NCBI GenBank assembly: GCA_025765595.1
Contig: JAIVFH010000063.1
Coordinates: forward strand, 146,440 to 210,439
Length of the DNA stretch: 64,000 bases
Direction of reading: 5' to 3'
Source of the DNA: Obelidium mucronatum
Lineage: Eukaryota > Chytridiomycota > Chytridiomycetes > Chytridiales > Chytriomycetaceae
This document shows positions 22,801-36,300 of the stretch, one piece after another. The notes under the pieces were generated by a model. That model saw only the letters and a list, made by a program, of their open reading frames with translations. It was not told the origin of the DNA and searched no databases. The first letter of the stretch is position 1, and the number at the start of each line of letters is the position of its first letter. A program made the translations under genes and the position numbers.

Positions 22801-25800
22801 GCTGCTACCACTGATGCTGCTGCCACCACTGACGCTGCCGCCACCACTGATGCGGCTGCCACCACTGATGCCGCTACCACTGACGCTGCCGCCACCACTG
22901 ATGCCGCTGCTACCACTGATGCTGCTGCTACCACTGATGCGGCTGCTACCACTGACGCGGCTGCCACCACTGATGCGGCTGCTACTACTGATGCCGCTAC
23001 CACTGATGCTGCTGCCACAACTGATGCCGCAACAACTGACGCTGCCGCCACCACTGACGCTGCCGCCACCACTGATGCTGCTGCCACCACTGATGCCGCT
23101 ACCACTGACGCTGCCGCCACCACTGATGCTGCTGCTACCACTGATGCGGCTGCTACCACTGACGCTGCTGCTACCACTGATGCGGCTGCCACCACTGATG
23201 CCGCCACCACTGACGCTGCCACCACTCATGCCGCTACCACTGATGCGGCTGCCACCACTGATGCCGCTACCACTGACGCTGCCGCCACCACTGATGCTGC
23301 TGCTACCACTGATGCGGCTGCTACCACTGACGCTGCTGCTACCACTGACGCTGCTGCTACCACTGATGCGGCTGCCACCACTGATGCGGCTGCTACCACT
23401 GATGCTGCTGCTACCACTGATGCGGCTGCTACCACTGATGCTGCTGCCACAACTGATGCCGCTACCACTGACGCTGCCACCACTGATGCGGCTGCTACCA
23501 CTGACGCGGCTGCCACCACTGATGCCGCCACCACTGACGCTGCCGCCACCACTGATGCTGCTGCTACCACTGACGCTGCCGCCACCACTGATGCGGCTGC
23601 CACCACTGATGCCGCTACCACTGACGCTGCCGCCACCACTGATGCCGCTGCTACCACTGATGCTGCTGCTACCACTGATGCGGCTGCTACCACTGATGCG
23701 GCTGCCACCACTGATGCGGCTGCTACTACTGATGCCGCTACCACTGATGCTGCTGCCACAACTGATGCCGCAACAACTGACGCTGCCGCCACCACTGACG
23801 CTGCCGCCACCACTGATGCTGCTGCCACCACTGATGCCGCTACCACTGATGCTGCTGCTACCACTGATGCGGCTGCTACCACTGATGCGGCTGCTACCAC
23901 TGACGCTGCTGCTACCACTGATGCGGCTGCTACCACTGACGCTGCTGCTACCACTGATGCGGCTGCCACCACTGATGCGGCTGCCACCACTGACGCTGCC
24001 GCCACCACTGACGCTGCCGCCACCACTGATGCTGCTGCTACCACTGATGCTGCTGCCACAACTGATGCCGCAACAACTGACGCTGCCGCCACCACTGATG
24101 CTGCTGCCACCACTGATGCGGCTGCTACCACTGATGCCGCTACCACTGACGCTGCCGCCACCACTGATGCTGCTGCTACCACTGATGCGGCTGCTACCAC
24201 TGACGCTGCTGCTACCACTGATGCGGCTGCCACCACTGATGCCGCTACCACTGACGCCGCTACCACTGCTGCTGCCACCACTGACGCAGCTACGACTGAT
24301 GCCGCCACCACTGACGCTGCCACCACTGCCGCTGCAACCACTGATGCCGCCTCCACCGATGCTGCTACCACTGCTGCTGCCACCACCACTGACGCCGCTA
24401 CCACTGCCGCTGCAACCACTGACGCTGCAACCACTGATGCCGCTACCACGGACGCCGCTACCACTGCTGCTGCCACCACTGACGCAGCTACGACTGATGT
24501 CGCCACCACTGACGCTGCCACCACTGCCGCTGCAACCACTGACGCTGCTACCACTGATGCTGCCACCACTGATGCTGCCACCACTGATGCTGCCACCACT
24601 GACGCTGCCACCACTGCCGCTGCAACCACTGATGCCGCCACCACCGATGCTGCTACCACTGCTGATGCCGCTACCACTGACGCCGCTACCACTGACGCGG
24701 CCACCACTGACGCTGCAACCACTGATGCCGCTACCACTGATGCCGCTACCACTGCTGCTGCCACCACTGACGCGGCCACTACCACTGACTGTATGTAGTT
24801 TAACGTAGCCTTATTTTTGTATATTGATATGTCATTTCTTTCAACCAGCAGCCACCACTTACTCCACATCTTCTACAACTGCTGCCGTTTCTACTGCCAC
24901 CGACGCGGCCACCACTAGTGACGCAACTGCAACCACCGATTCCGTTGCAACTACTGATGTTGCTGCCACAACCGACGGTATGTCGTTCTCCATATAATCG
25001 AGGTATTGGATACTTATTTACTTCACCTCAGCTGCCACTACGGATAACGCCGCCACCACTGGAGCTGCCACCACCACTGGAGCTGCCACCACTACTGACG
25101 CCGCCACCACCACCGACGCCGCCACCACTGGAGCTGCCACTACTACTGACGCCGCCACCACCACCGACGCCGCCACCACTGACGCTGCAACCACTGATGC
25201 CGCTACCACTGACGCCGCCACCACTGCCGCTGCCACCACCACCGACGCTGCCACCACTGCAGCTGCCACCACCACCGACGCTGCCACCACTGGAGCTGCC
25301 ACTACTACTGACGCCGCCACCACTGCAGCTGCCACCACCACCACTGGAGCTGCCACCACCACCGACGCTGCCACCACTGGAGCTGCCACCACCACCGACG
25401 CTGCCACCACTGGAGCTGCCACCACCACCGACGCTGCCACCACTGGAGCTGCCACCACCACCGACGCTGCCACCACTGGAGCTGCCACCACCACCGACGC
25501 CGCCACCACTGGAGCTGCCACTACTAGTGACGCCGCCACAACTGCAGCTGCCACCACCACCACTGGAGCTGCCACCACCACCGAAGCTGCCACCACTGGA
25601 GCTGCCACTACTACTGACGCCGCCACAACTGCAGCTGCCACCACCACCACTGGAGCTGCTGCTACCACCACGGGAGCTGCTACCCCGACCGGCGCCACCA
25701 CAACTGGAAGTGCTTCTGCTACTACTTCTGCCGCTCCGGGTTCTTCGAGCTCAGGTACTACTGCTACCACTGCCACCACCACCTCTGCGGCTTCGACTTC

Positions 25801-27783
25801 TACTCCAACTGTATCTTGTGATCCAAGGTTCCCAGCTAGCGCATCCAACCCATGTCCAGTGAACCCACCAACTCCAGAACTTGAACAAATCGCAACAAGC
25901 GTGACTCCAAACAACACTCTTATAGCTCCATTTACTGGAAACTTCAACGCTTCTTTGGTTCCGATTCCCAGCACTTTCGGGCTCGCAAGTAACACTCAAT
26001 TGAACGCTTCTCTTTTGCAAGTTTCTGCTGTCTTGACCCCAGGTGCCCCACTTGCTTTCATCGGTGTTCCACTTCCAACTACCAGCAACGTTGGTTTGAA
26101 TGCAGTGGTGGTAGGATTTACTTCTGTGGGTTACCAGGTAAGAAAGACATGCTACTTGATATTGGTTTGCAATAATTCTAACACACAAAAAAAAAATAGT
26201 TCAACGGCGTTCCAACCACCCAAACTTTCAACAATGCGTCTTCCTTCACCATTCAAGCAGTCGTTATTCCAAATGGAATCCAGTTTTCGTACATTCTGCC
26301 ACAGTACATCCAGAGCCAGTGGTACGCTTTGGTGCTGAACACAAACAAGACAAACTTGCTCATCACCATCAACACTGGAACTGAAGTCCTTGGAAGCGTT
26401 TCTGTCAGCGTTACTGACATTTCAATCCAGAGAAAGAAGAGAAGAGACAACAGCTTCATTTTCTTCAACGGTGCTGCTCCGATTAACACCAACGCTACGG
26501 CAACAACGGCTACCACTACTACATGCACTGAAACTGCTTCTGCATCGACTACATGCACTGGAACTGCTTCTGCGTCAACCACGTGCACTGGCACCGCCAC
26601 CAAGACCACTACTTGCACTGGAACCGCCAAGACCACCACCTGCACTGGAACTGCTGGACAAACCGCTGCTGCTTCTACTACGGCTGGACCATCTGCCGCT
26701 GCTTCTACTACCACTGGAGCTGCCGCAAGCCAAACTGGTACAACTACCTTGCCACCATCTCCATCCAACAACCCAGCTGGAAACACTGCTGGTCCATATG
26801 TTCCATCAGCACCTACCACTAGCGGATCATCTCCAGCAGGAAATAACCCATCCACTGCCGGTCAATACGTTGCCCCAGTTCCTGTAGCTCCAACTGCTTC
26901 TGGAAGTTCGAACCCAGCTGCTACTTACGGTGCTGCTCCAGCCGGTAACGTCCCAGTCGGAACTAACCCAGCTGCTCCATATGTTGCCCCAGTTCCAGCC
27001 GGTAATGCCCCAGCCGGAAGCAACCCAGCTGCTACTTACGGTGCTGCCCCAGCCGGTAATGCCCCAGCCGGAAGCAACCCAGCTTCTCCATATGTCGCCC
27101 CAGTTCCAGCCGGTAATGCTCCAGCCGGAAGCAACCCAGCTGCTACTTACGGTGCCGCCCCAGCCGGTAATGCCCCAGCCGGTAATGCCCCAGCCGGAAG
27201 CAACCCAGCTGCTCCATATGTCGCCCCAGTTCCAGCCGGTAATGCTCCAGCCGGAAGCAACCCAGCTGCTACTTACGGTGCTGCTCCAGCCGGTAACTCC
27301 CCAGCCGGAAGCAACCCAGCTGCTACTTACGGTGCTGCTCCAGCCGGTAATGCGCCAGCCGGAAGCAACCCAGCCGCTCTATATGTCGCCCCAGTTCCAG
27401 CCGGTAACACTCCAGCCGGAAGCAACCCAGTCGCTCCATACGCCGCTGGAACCCCTCCTGCAGGAAGTGCCCCAAGTGGAAGCGCCCCATACTCAGTTAC
27501 ATCCGCTAAAGCCTCGCCAGCCGCCTCTAACCCTACTGCCGGTAGCAATCCATATGCGGCCCCTGTCGCACCAGCTGGAAACAACCCATATGCTGCTGCT
27601 GCTGCCCCAACCCCAGCCAAGACATCAGCTCCGGCTGGCAATGTCCCATCTTCTGGCTCAGCGCCATACACTCAAGCCCCAGCTGGCACTACTGCTGGGA
27701 ACTTGCTGAAGGGCAGTGCTGCTGGCCACAACTTGCTGGCCGCTGTTGCGGTTGCCGTCTTCTGCAGCTTGCTGACGCTTTAA
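19897..27783 (+). CDS. Giant secreted (TTDAA)n mucin-like protein, GPI-type C terminus; two frame breaks
   Basis: Exons: 19897-20316, 20379-20685, 20737-24790, 24849-24977, 25032-26137 and 26200-27783; introns 51-62 bp. Order: signal peptide (about residues 1-20), extracellular domain copy A (about 30-235, ending RRKRRDS), a TTDAA/TTDAAA repeat of over 4 kb, Thr/Ala/Gly linkers, domain copy B (starts CDPRFPASASNPCPV, ends RKKRRDN), TTTCTGT repeats, about 20 PAGNAPAGSNPAA-type repeats, and a C-terminal GNLLKGSAAGHNLLAAVAV-type GPI signal. The dibasic motif after each domain could be a kexin site. The TTDAA frame is broken twice: a net 4-base loss near 21503-21515 and a 1-base loss at about 22043. 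Restoring frame would give about 2534 aa. In such a repeat, assembly error is as likely as real mutation. Probable wall or surface adhesin. Confidence 0.75.
20743..24790 (+). repeat. 15/18-bp coding minisatellite (TTDAA / TTDAAA)
   Basis: The unit is GCTGCCACCACTGAT (15 bp), with interspersed 18-bp units carrying one extra Ala codon. From about 21110 to 21420 and 21515 to 21855 it is almost perfectly homogeneous; elsewhere synonymous C/T/G changes mark the units. Longer blocks are duplicated: one containing GCTTCTGCCACGACAGATG occurs near 20958 and 22218, and a block of over 200 bp near 22490-22740 recurs about 960 bp downstream near 23450-23700. This indicates repeated unequal exchange. Confidence 0.95.
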
Positions 27784-28381
27784 CCCCTTGTTACTACAAT
27801 TGTTCCTTAGTCATTGCGTTATACAATAAACAATTAAGTTTTAGAGTAATAAGTTTCAGAATAGAATTTTATTGCCACCACTTGAGTATTTCTTGCATGA
27901 AACAGGAGTCTCAGAAGCAACTACATCTTTAATAATACGAGGAATACCACCAAACTTGCTGGATTCGCTTGAGAACGATCATGGAACAAAAATTACAAAA
28001 AAATGGCTGAGCGTTGTGTCTTCCACTGGATTCGCAATCTTAAGTCTCGAACTACACCTGAGCGGTTCAGTTAAATGCTGATAAAAGGAGAAATTTTGAA
28101 TCAGGGGCATTTTTGTAGTTTGTTGACTTTTTACACACCATGCACTGTTCTTCGGACTGTGTTTTTCAGGATTCATAATAGCAGGATAATCTTTTTCGAA
28201 AGTGGAGTCTTTTGGGAGTTCTGGGGCATGCAATCTAAAAATTTTCCTACCCATATTGTAATTACATAATACAAGCATTGGAAATTACATGGACTGCATG
28301 TGTTTGGGCATGCACGGCAGAGTATATAAAAAGACGAAGTCGCTGATGATATACAGCAAATTAGAATTTAGATTCGCAACA
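27784..28381. other. Intergenic with TATA-containing promoter
   Basis: Contains AATAAA just after the mucin stop (about 27823) and TATATAAA at 28323-28330 before the next ATG at 28382. No gene recognised between them. Confidence 0.6.
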
Positions 28382-31300
28382 ATGATCGCTGTCACATTGT
28401 TGTCCTTGCTTGCTACAACCTCTGTGGATGCCGTATGGTCCACGGACTCCGATACATTGACCGCTGCATTTCAGAACCTACCGAATACTCCTTTCTACTA
28501 CAACAGCACTGGTGTGTGTGATTGGAGTGATTCCAATGGGAACTTCGTTATCTGTACTCCTGCACCTGATTACTCCATGCTCGCAGTGTTAGTTCGATCG
28601 CCCATATACATAGTCGAATCGTCATTCGTTATATTGATTTAATGTTTTAACAACTTTTAGCAAAGTTACTGGTCTTGGAATCCAAGGGTCGCCAAACTTC
28701 TATAGTTACGGGTCTGGTCTCAATCAAATCAAGCTCAAGTACTTAAACATCAGTAACAACGCATTTTCTGGCTATGTTCCTAATGCTCTCTTCGCTATAG
28801 GCACTATTGTCAACATGTAAATTACAATGCTCATGATCTTCATCGATTTTAATCTATGTTTTTTTTTCAAGGGATGTATCTGGAAACTGTTTCACCGACC
28901 TTTCGACACCAACTCCAACATTGCCAGCAGCATGGAAAAACAGCTCACAAACGACTGGTTGTCCGGGGCAAATAAGCTCAGCTAATCAACCGTATCCTGC
29001 TCCAATCGGATATTCCATGCAGTGTTTGGATCTAGTTGCAGGATTCCCATCCATCAACTTTACATCCAACTGTTGTACCTGGAATCCTGCGCGAATTGTT
29101 TGCAGCAAAGGTGGTAACATCAATACGATGTGAGTAAAAGTCCGTTTTAATATCACTATTTCTAAATACCATCAAATTTCACAGTGATTTGAGTAACATG
29201 GGTTTAACCGGAACTATTCCAAACGTTTTCTCCAAGATGCACAAGCTAACATCTGTTAATTTATCTGGTAACCAATTCACTGGCTCTCTTCCATCATCAT
29301 TAGAGTTTATTGCAAACGGGAACTGGTATCCTCCTCAGTATAAAACCGTCAGTGGAGTTGTGTCATATGTTACTGTCACATCAACGATTACTATTCCGGG
29401 ATTTACGACGACTACAGTCTCTGTTGTACAGACACCGGGAATCAATCTTGCCTCAGTGTTAGTATACTTGGTCTTTGAGTGCATGCCAATTTTTAACTGA
29501 TTTGAATATATAGTAACGTGGTTGGGAACTGCCTCAATTCTCCAGTCACTATCTCTCGTACATCCTTTGCCAGTGGAGCCTTCACATTGCAATCATCATC
29601 ACAAACCAATTGCCCAAACACAGCGACAGTCTCTGGCGCAACCGCAACTACCACAACTGCCGCTGTCACAACCACTGCAGCCGTCACTACCACCACTACA
29701 GCTGCACCAACTTACACGCCTTTAACAGGGCCATCACTTGACTTTCTGGTGATCGGCGATTGGGGAACTGATGTTGCTGGGCAATATGCGGTTGCGGCAG
29801 CCATGGACACTTGGGCCGGTGCTTCTGGATCTTCAGCAATTATTTCGTTGGGAGACAACTTTTATCAGCACACCGCAGCATACGATGGAATCCAGTCGGC
29901 CAATGACACCAAGTTCACGACATTTTGGAAGAGTGTTTACACCGGAAACAACATCAAAAACTTGCCATGGTGGACAGTTCTTGGGTATGTCTCATAATAA
30001 CACTATATCTTTTGTGAGCTCCTTTTCTTATTTTCTATTCTTTTATCCTTACAGAAACCACGACTGGTACACCGTTAATAGCATGGCTTATGAGATTGAG
30101 TTTCAAGATGCCAACTGGTTTTTGCCTGACTTCTTCTACACGAAGCGGTTGTTGGTTGACACCGGCGTTTACGCGTCTTTCATTTTCATTGAAACTGATC
30201 TTTTCGAGTAAGTTGATTGTGCGAAGTATGCAATTAAGGCGCTAATATTTTCTTTCTGGAATAGATACGGATATGGTGGTGCTAATTCCGCGATGGCAAC
30301 AAACTTTGCTTCTTTGGGCTGGGTGACGGGCAGCAACACAATCGAAAAGCAGCTGGCATGGATAGAAAATGCAATTGCCGCCGCCAACAACGACGCATAC
30401 ATCTTTGTCGTCGGACACCATCCAACATACACCTGCACTTCAGATGTGGCCAAGTCCACCCCTTTGCAGTCTCTTCTGGCTATTGTCAACAAATGGAGCG
30501 TTTCAGCATACATGAATGGACACTCACACAGTCAAGCCGGATACGTGACAAACGGTGGTAAAACTCTTCAAATCCAAGCCGGATCTGGTGGTCAAAATAC
30601 CGGAACTTGTGCTCCATTCGACAACACATGGACCACTCAGTACCAAGTGAATGCTTTGGGCTTTTCGCACTTGAGAATCAATGCCTCGTTTGCCCAGTTT
30701 GATGCTGTTGATAGCACTTCCGCGTTTCTCTTTTCTTTGAAGGTTGCACTACGTACTCCTGCAACGGGTGTCACTGCTGATACTACATACTTGCCGCCCG
30801 TCAACGACACATCTGTTCACTTTATCTTGCCAACTGCGACTACTGCAACTAGTACTACTACTGCTGCTGGTACAGCACCAAGTACATCGACCACATTTGC
30901 TACCACTACTGCCGTTACCACTCCACCATCTACTCCAACGCCAGCTGGAACCACCACCGTCGCTTCTGCTACCACCACTGCCGTTACTACTCCACCATCT
31001 ACTCCAACCCCAGCTGGAACCACCACCGCCGCTTCTGCTACCACCACTGCCGTTACCACTCCACCATCTACTCCAACCCCAGCTGGAACCACCACCGCCG
31101 CTTCTGCTACCACCACTGCCGTTACCACTCCACCATCTACTCCAACGCCAGCTGGAACCACCACCGTCGCTTCTGCTACCACCACTGCCGTTACTACTCC
31201 ACCATCTACTCCAACCCCAGCTGGAACCACCACCGCCGCTTCTGCTACCACCACTGCCGTGACCACTCCACCATCTACTCCAACACCAGCTGGAACCACC

Positions 31301-33174
31301 ACCGTCGCTTCTGCTACCACCACTGCCGTGACCACTCCACCATCTACTCCAACCCCAGCTGGAACCACCACCGTCGCTTCTGCTACCACCACTGCCGTTA
31401 CCGCTCCATCAACCACTACTGGCGCTGCTACTACAAGCACGAATGTTGGCAGCACCACCACCAACGCCTCTTCCGGAACCACTGGATCTACAGCTGTTGC
31501 GACAACTGTCACTGGAACTGTGAACATTGCCACCACTACAGCCAACACAGCAACTGGAACTACTACTTCCACTCCAACCGTTTCTTGTGACCCAAGGTTC
31601 CCAGCAAGCCCTTCCAACCCATGTCAAGTAAACCCACCAACTCCAGAACTTGAACAAATCGCCACAAGCGTTACCCCCAACACCACCATCACGGCTCCGT
31701 TTACGGGAACCTTCAATGCGTCGTTGGTTCCTATTCCCAGCACTTTCGGGCTCGCAAGCAACACTCAGTTGAACGCTTCTCTTCTGCAAGTTTCTTCTGT
31801 TTTGACCCCAGGTGCCCCACTTGCTTTCAATGGTGCCCCACTTCCAACTAGCAGTAATGTTGGTTTGAACGCCGTGGTGGTAGGATTCACTTCTGTGGGT
31901 TACCAGGTACTGTAGTTTTTGCTTCGTAAATAGTTTTCATTGCTTGCTAATATGATCTCAAAAAAAAACAGTTCAACGGTGTCCCAACCACCCACACATA
32001 CAACAACGCGTCTTCATTCACCATCCAAGCTGCTGTCATCCCCAACGGAGTTCAGTTTTCTTACATTCTGCCACAGTTTATTCAAAGCCAGTGGTACGCT
32101 TTGCTCTTGAACACCAACAAGACCAACTTGCTCATCACCATCAACACTGGAACTCAAGTTCTGGGAAGTGTGTCTGTCAGTGTTACCGATCTCTCGGCTT
32201 TGAGAAAGAAGAGAAGAGACAATAGCTTTACCTTCTTCAACGGTGCTGCCCCGATTACCAGCAATGCTACTGCTACCACTACTACTTGCACTGGAACTGC
32301 TACTGCGTCGACTACGTGCACTGGAACGGCTTCTGCGTCGACTACTTGTACTGGAACTGCTTCTGCGTCGACTACTTGTACTGGAACTGCTTCCACGACT
32401 ACCACTTGCACTGGAACGGCTGCTGCTTCTACTACCACTGGAGCTGCCGCCAGTCAAACTGGTTCATCTACCTTGCCACCATCTCCATCAACCAGCTCAG
32501 CTGGAAACACTGCGGGTCCATATGTTCCATCCGCACCAGCTACTACTACTAGTGGATCATCCCCAGCAGGAAGCAACCCATCTACGGCCGGTCAATACGC
32601 TGCCCCAGTTCCAGTGGCCCCAACTGCTTCTGGTACTGCGAACCCAGCAGCAGCTACTTACGGTGCTGCTCCAGCCGGTAACGTCCCAGCCGGAACCAAC
32701 CCAGCCGCTGTTTACGCCGCCCCAGTTCCAGCGGGCAATGCTCCAGCCGGAAGCAGCGCAGCAGCTACATACGGTGCTGCTCCAGCCGGTAACGCTCCAG
32801 CTGGAAGCAACCCAGCCGCTGCATACGTTGCCCCAGTTCCAGCGGGTAATGCGCCAGCCGGAAGCAACCCAACTGCGTCTTATGGTTCTGCACCTGCTCC
32901 AGCCGGTAACGCTCCAACTGCTGCTGCTGGTGGTAACCCATATGCCGCCGCCCCAGCACCAGCTGGTAATATTCCTTCCGGAAGCAGCCCATATGTGGCT
33001 GGTACTCCAGTCAAGACTGCAACTGCTCCAGCTGGCAATGCGCCATACAATGCAGCGCCGGCAGCGGGTACTAATACCGCTGGAAACTTGCTCAAGGGTG
33101 GGGCTTCTGGCTACAGTACCGTTGCTGCACTCTGTTTCGCGGTGCTTGTTTCGCTTCTTGTTGTCCAAGTTTAA
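28382..33174 (+). CDS. Secreted LRR / purple-acid-phosphatase-like / mucin chimera with GPI-type C terminus
   Basis: Exons: 28382-28587, 28661-28816, 28872-29129, 29185-29457, 29514-29984, 30055-30207, 30265-31906 and 31972-33174; introns 55-73 bp, all in phase; 1453 aa. Signal peptide MIAVTLLSLLATTSVDA. Residues about 70-260 are an extracellular LRR region (LKYLNISNNAFSGYVP, MGLTGTIPNVF, VNLSGNQFTGSLP) with Cys pairs. From about 370 comes a metallophosphoesterase of the ACP5/purple acid phosphatase type with its motif set GDWG, GDNFY, GNHDWY, GHHPTY and GHSHS. Seven 23-residue Thr/Pro repeats follow, then domain copy C (CDPRFPASPSNPCQV ... LRKKRRDN), TCTGTA repeats, PAGNAPAG repeats and a C-terminal GPI signal. 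Shares domain, intron position and tail with the neighbouring giant mucin. Inference: surface phosphatase tethered to the wall. Confidence 0.88.
30905..31390 (+). repeat. Seven 69-bp coding repeats (Thr/Pro linker)
   Basis: Seven copies of a 23-codon unit reading TTTAVTTPPSTPTPAGTTT plus V/A-ASA, nearly identical at DNA level (differences such as CCAACG/CCAACC/CCAACA and GTC/GCC). They form a probable O-glycosylated stalk between the phosphatase and domain C. Confidence 0.92.
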
Positions 33175-33340
33175 AAAAGTATTTTGACTGTTAGAAAGAA
33201 GGTTAAGAAGATTAGAGACAAATTGAATAAAGAGACAAAAGTATAGATATTAACTGTTATTTATTTAATAATTTTTATACTACTTAAATTGATTTCGCCT
33301 TTATTGTCTATTTAGCGTTATTAATATTTAGCAAAGAACA

Positions 33341-36300
33341 ATGGCGACATCACCGTTGCTGGCAGCAGGACAAATGGCAGCAACGGCAACAGCCACGGCG
33401 TCGTCGTCCTCGACGGCGCCGCTCGTCCCGCAGCCGATCCACCTTGTCGAGCTGCTGCTGGGCCCGCAGGAGACTGTCGCGGTGGCCGTGGAGGCGTTTG
33501 TGGTGCGGCCGAGCGGCGACCGGCGGCGACGCGTTGTTGCGGTTGTCGGCAGCGCGGGCGGCGAGGCGGGGTCCGTGCCTGTTTCTTTTTTGTTTTTTAG
33601 TTTTTTGGGCCTAACGAACGCGCAACCAGCGTGCTGCTCTGCCGCCGCAACGCGGACGCGCTCGTCGTCGGCCACGCGCTGGGCGTCGGCGCCGCCTTCG
33701 CGATGCGCCTGGCGCAGGACAAGGCGTCGAAGGGCCTGGCGCTGACGCTGGCGTTCGGCGCGGACTCCGTCGTCGTCACGGCGCCGCTGGCCGACCTGCA
33801 GCCGCTGCTGCGCGAGCTGCGCGTGCGCGCGCAGGACGCGAGTGAGTGAGCGCGGAACGCGTCTTTTGGCCGGCGTTCTAATGCTGTATTCTTCCTACTC
33901 TTGCAGAGGACCGGAAGCTGGCGGGCGACTTCAAGTGGCTGGCAAACTACAGAAACCAGCTCGATGTCGCAAACAGAGCTCCCTATCACGGTTGGTCAAA
34001 TCACTGAACTTATGAAAACTGTGGATTCGGGCCTCTAACGCGTCAATAGTTTCCACAAATCCTTTCATTCTCAACGACTTTTCTCTGAATTCCTCAAATA
34101 GTCTGATTATTAAGGAAAACTGGATCGCTTCTCAACATCGCGCTAGGGAACAGGAATTTGTGACGTTCGATTCCATCAAGTTAGTTGTTTTGGTCACCTT
34201 TTTTTGTTTTGGCTAACCCTTGAACTTTTTTTTGTCTCTTTTTTTCTCTGAAAGAATATTTACTGGGACATGGAACGTGAATGGACAGGATCCGTCTGAA
34301 GCTATTGATTCTTGGTTGTCGAAAGATGCCGATATTTATGTTTTGGGGTAAGGATTTTGGTACCGTCAATGCTTTACCCTAAAGCCGAAGGCGGATGCAT
34401 ACCGCCATACTTTCCACCGAATGTATTATTCCTTTCTTATCCCATCCATCGCATCAAATATTCCACCCATTACATTCAATCCAATCCAATAGAATAGCCA
34501 CCCTTTTTTCTAACAAAAGCACTTAAGATTTCAGGAGCTAGACTTGAACACAGAGATTTATCTGTTTAGCGATGACTCTAAACAGAAAAAATGGGCTGAA
34601 TTAATCGAGGGATACTTGGGTTCTTTAAAAGCCAAATTCTACAAAGTAGGTTGTTTTCCTTGGTTCAGCTTTTTTTTTTGGAATTTTCTGGAATTGTTAA
34701 AAACTCTTTTTTTTTGCCGTCAGGTCGCTTCGCGGCAATTGATTGGAATGCTAATACTAGTATATGCCAAAGAAACAAATCGAAGGGACATTGGCGAAGT
34801 TGCCACTGAAGCTATCGGAACGGGTCTCATGGGATTCGGAAACAAGGGAGGAGTCAGCTGTCGTTTTCGCTTCAAGGATTCATACCTCTGCTTTGTTAAT
34901 GCCCATCTGGCAGCAGATACGAATCAAGTGGAAAGAAGGAACCAAGATTATACGGATATTTGTAAACGGACAAAGTATCCATTGGGTGGGACTTATGCCA
35001 GCGTTCGGGACTATTTGATTCATAACCCGTGGGTGTATACTATGATTGATATGAATTCACCTGTTGCGAGTACTCCTGCTTCGCCGTCGGCTACGAATTT
35101 ATTGGGAATATTTGATTCAGAGTATGTATTCTTGAATTATGCGAAAGGACAAAAAAAACTTAAAACTTTTTTTTTCTACAAGCCATTTGTTTTTTATGGG
35201 TGATTTGAATTACAGAATTCCCCTTGCGGATTCAGCGGCGAAGCTCCTTTTGGCGGAAAATGAATTAGAACGTCTGTTTGAATACGACCAGGTAAATCAA
35301 CCAACGAACAACAAAAACAACATAAAAAAACGATTAGCATCATTACCATCACTAACAACCCTTTAGCTAAATGTTGAAAAGCGATCTCTTCGAGTACTTC
35401 AAGGATTCAAAGAGTCCACTATTACATTCCAACCGACATATAAATTTGATGTGGGAACCAATGAATACGACACATCAGAAAAAAAGAGGAGTCCGAGTTG
35501 GTGTGATCGAATCTTTTGGTTTTCAAACCCTTATCGAAAGGATTATGAGCAATGGATTGAAAATTTGTGGTATAAGAGTACAATGGACCTCAAAATGAGT
35601 GATCATAAGCCTGTGTCTGCCATGTTTAAAGCGCAGGTTGGTTTGTCTTTTTTTTTTTTTTTTTTTTTTTTTTTTGTTACTTTTTTCAAAACAGTTGATT
35701 TTAATGATTATTCTGTTTTCTCAAGATTCGAACTGTAGACGATTCCAAAAAAGAAGCTCTAACTGAAGATCTGATGAAAGTACTGGATAAAATGGAGAAC
35801 GAATCGCTGCCGCGACTTGAAGTGGAAGAAGACATTGTTCCCTTTGGAGACATCAAGTTCTTGAATGCAACAACACGATGCGTGCATGTTCGAAATTCTG
35901 GAAAGGTGAGAGGAGTGGCTTTGATTTTTTTTCGAGCAGGGCTGTGTTATCTAATTGTCTACTTTTTTATTTCGTCGTATTTTTTTTGCAATCAAAGGTT
36001 GTCGCCCACTTCAAGTTTCTGGGAAAAGGGCGAGACAACCTCCCTGCGAAATCATTTTACTTCATGTCTCCACAATCAGGAACTTTATATCCTGGTGATG
36101 TCATGAAAGTCAATATTACAATCCTCGTTCGGGACGTTATCACATGTGGGAAGCTCAATTTCGGTGAAGAAACGTTGGATGACGTGTTAATTTTACATAC
36201 GGATCTGGGAAAAGATGCCTTCATTTCCACAGAGGCGGTATGGCTCCCAACATCCTTTGGAAACAATTTGGAAGTCTTGTGTAGTGTGAGCAAACCGATA

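Noticed and set aside
21512..24808. 1098-codon plus-strand frame rich in PPLMLPPL, and minus-strand frames of VVAAS or SISGGS repeats up to 589 codons
   Set aside because: Any frame of a stop-free 15/18-bp repeat stays open. Only the TTDAA frame connects in phase to the signal peptide, domain exons and GPI tail.
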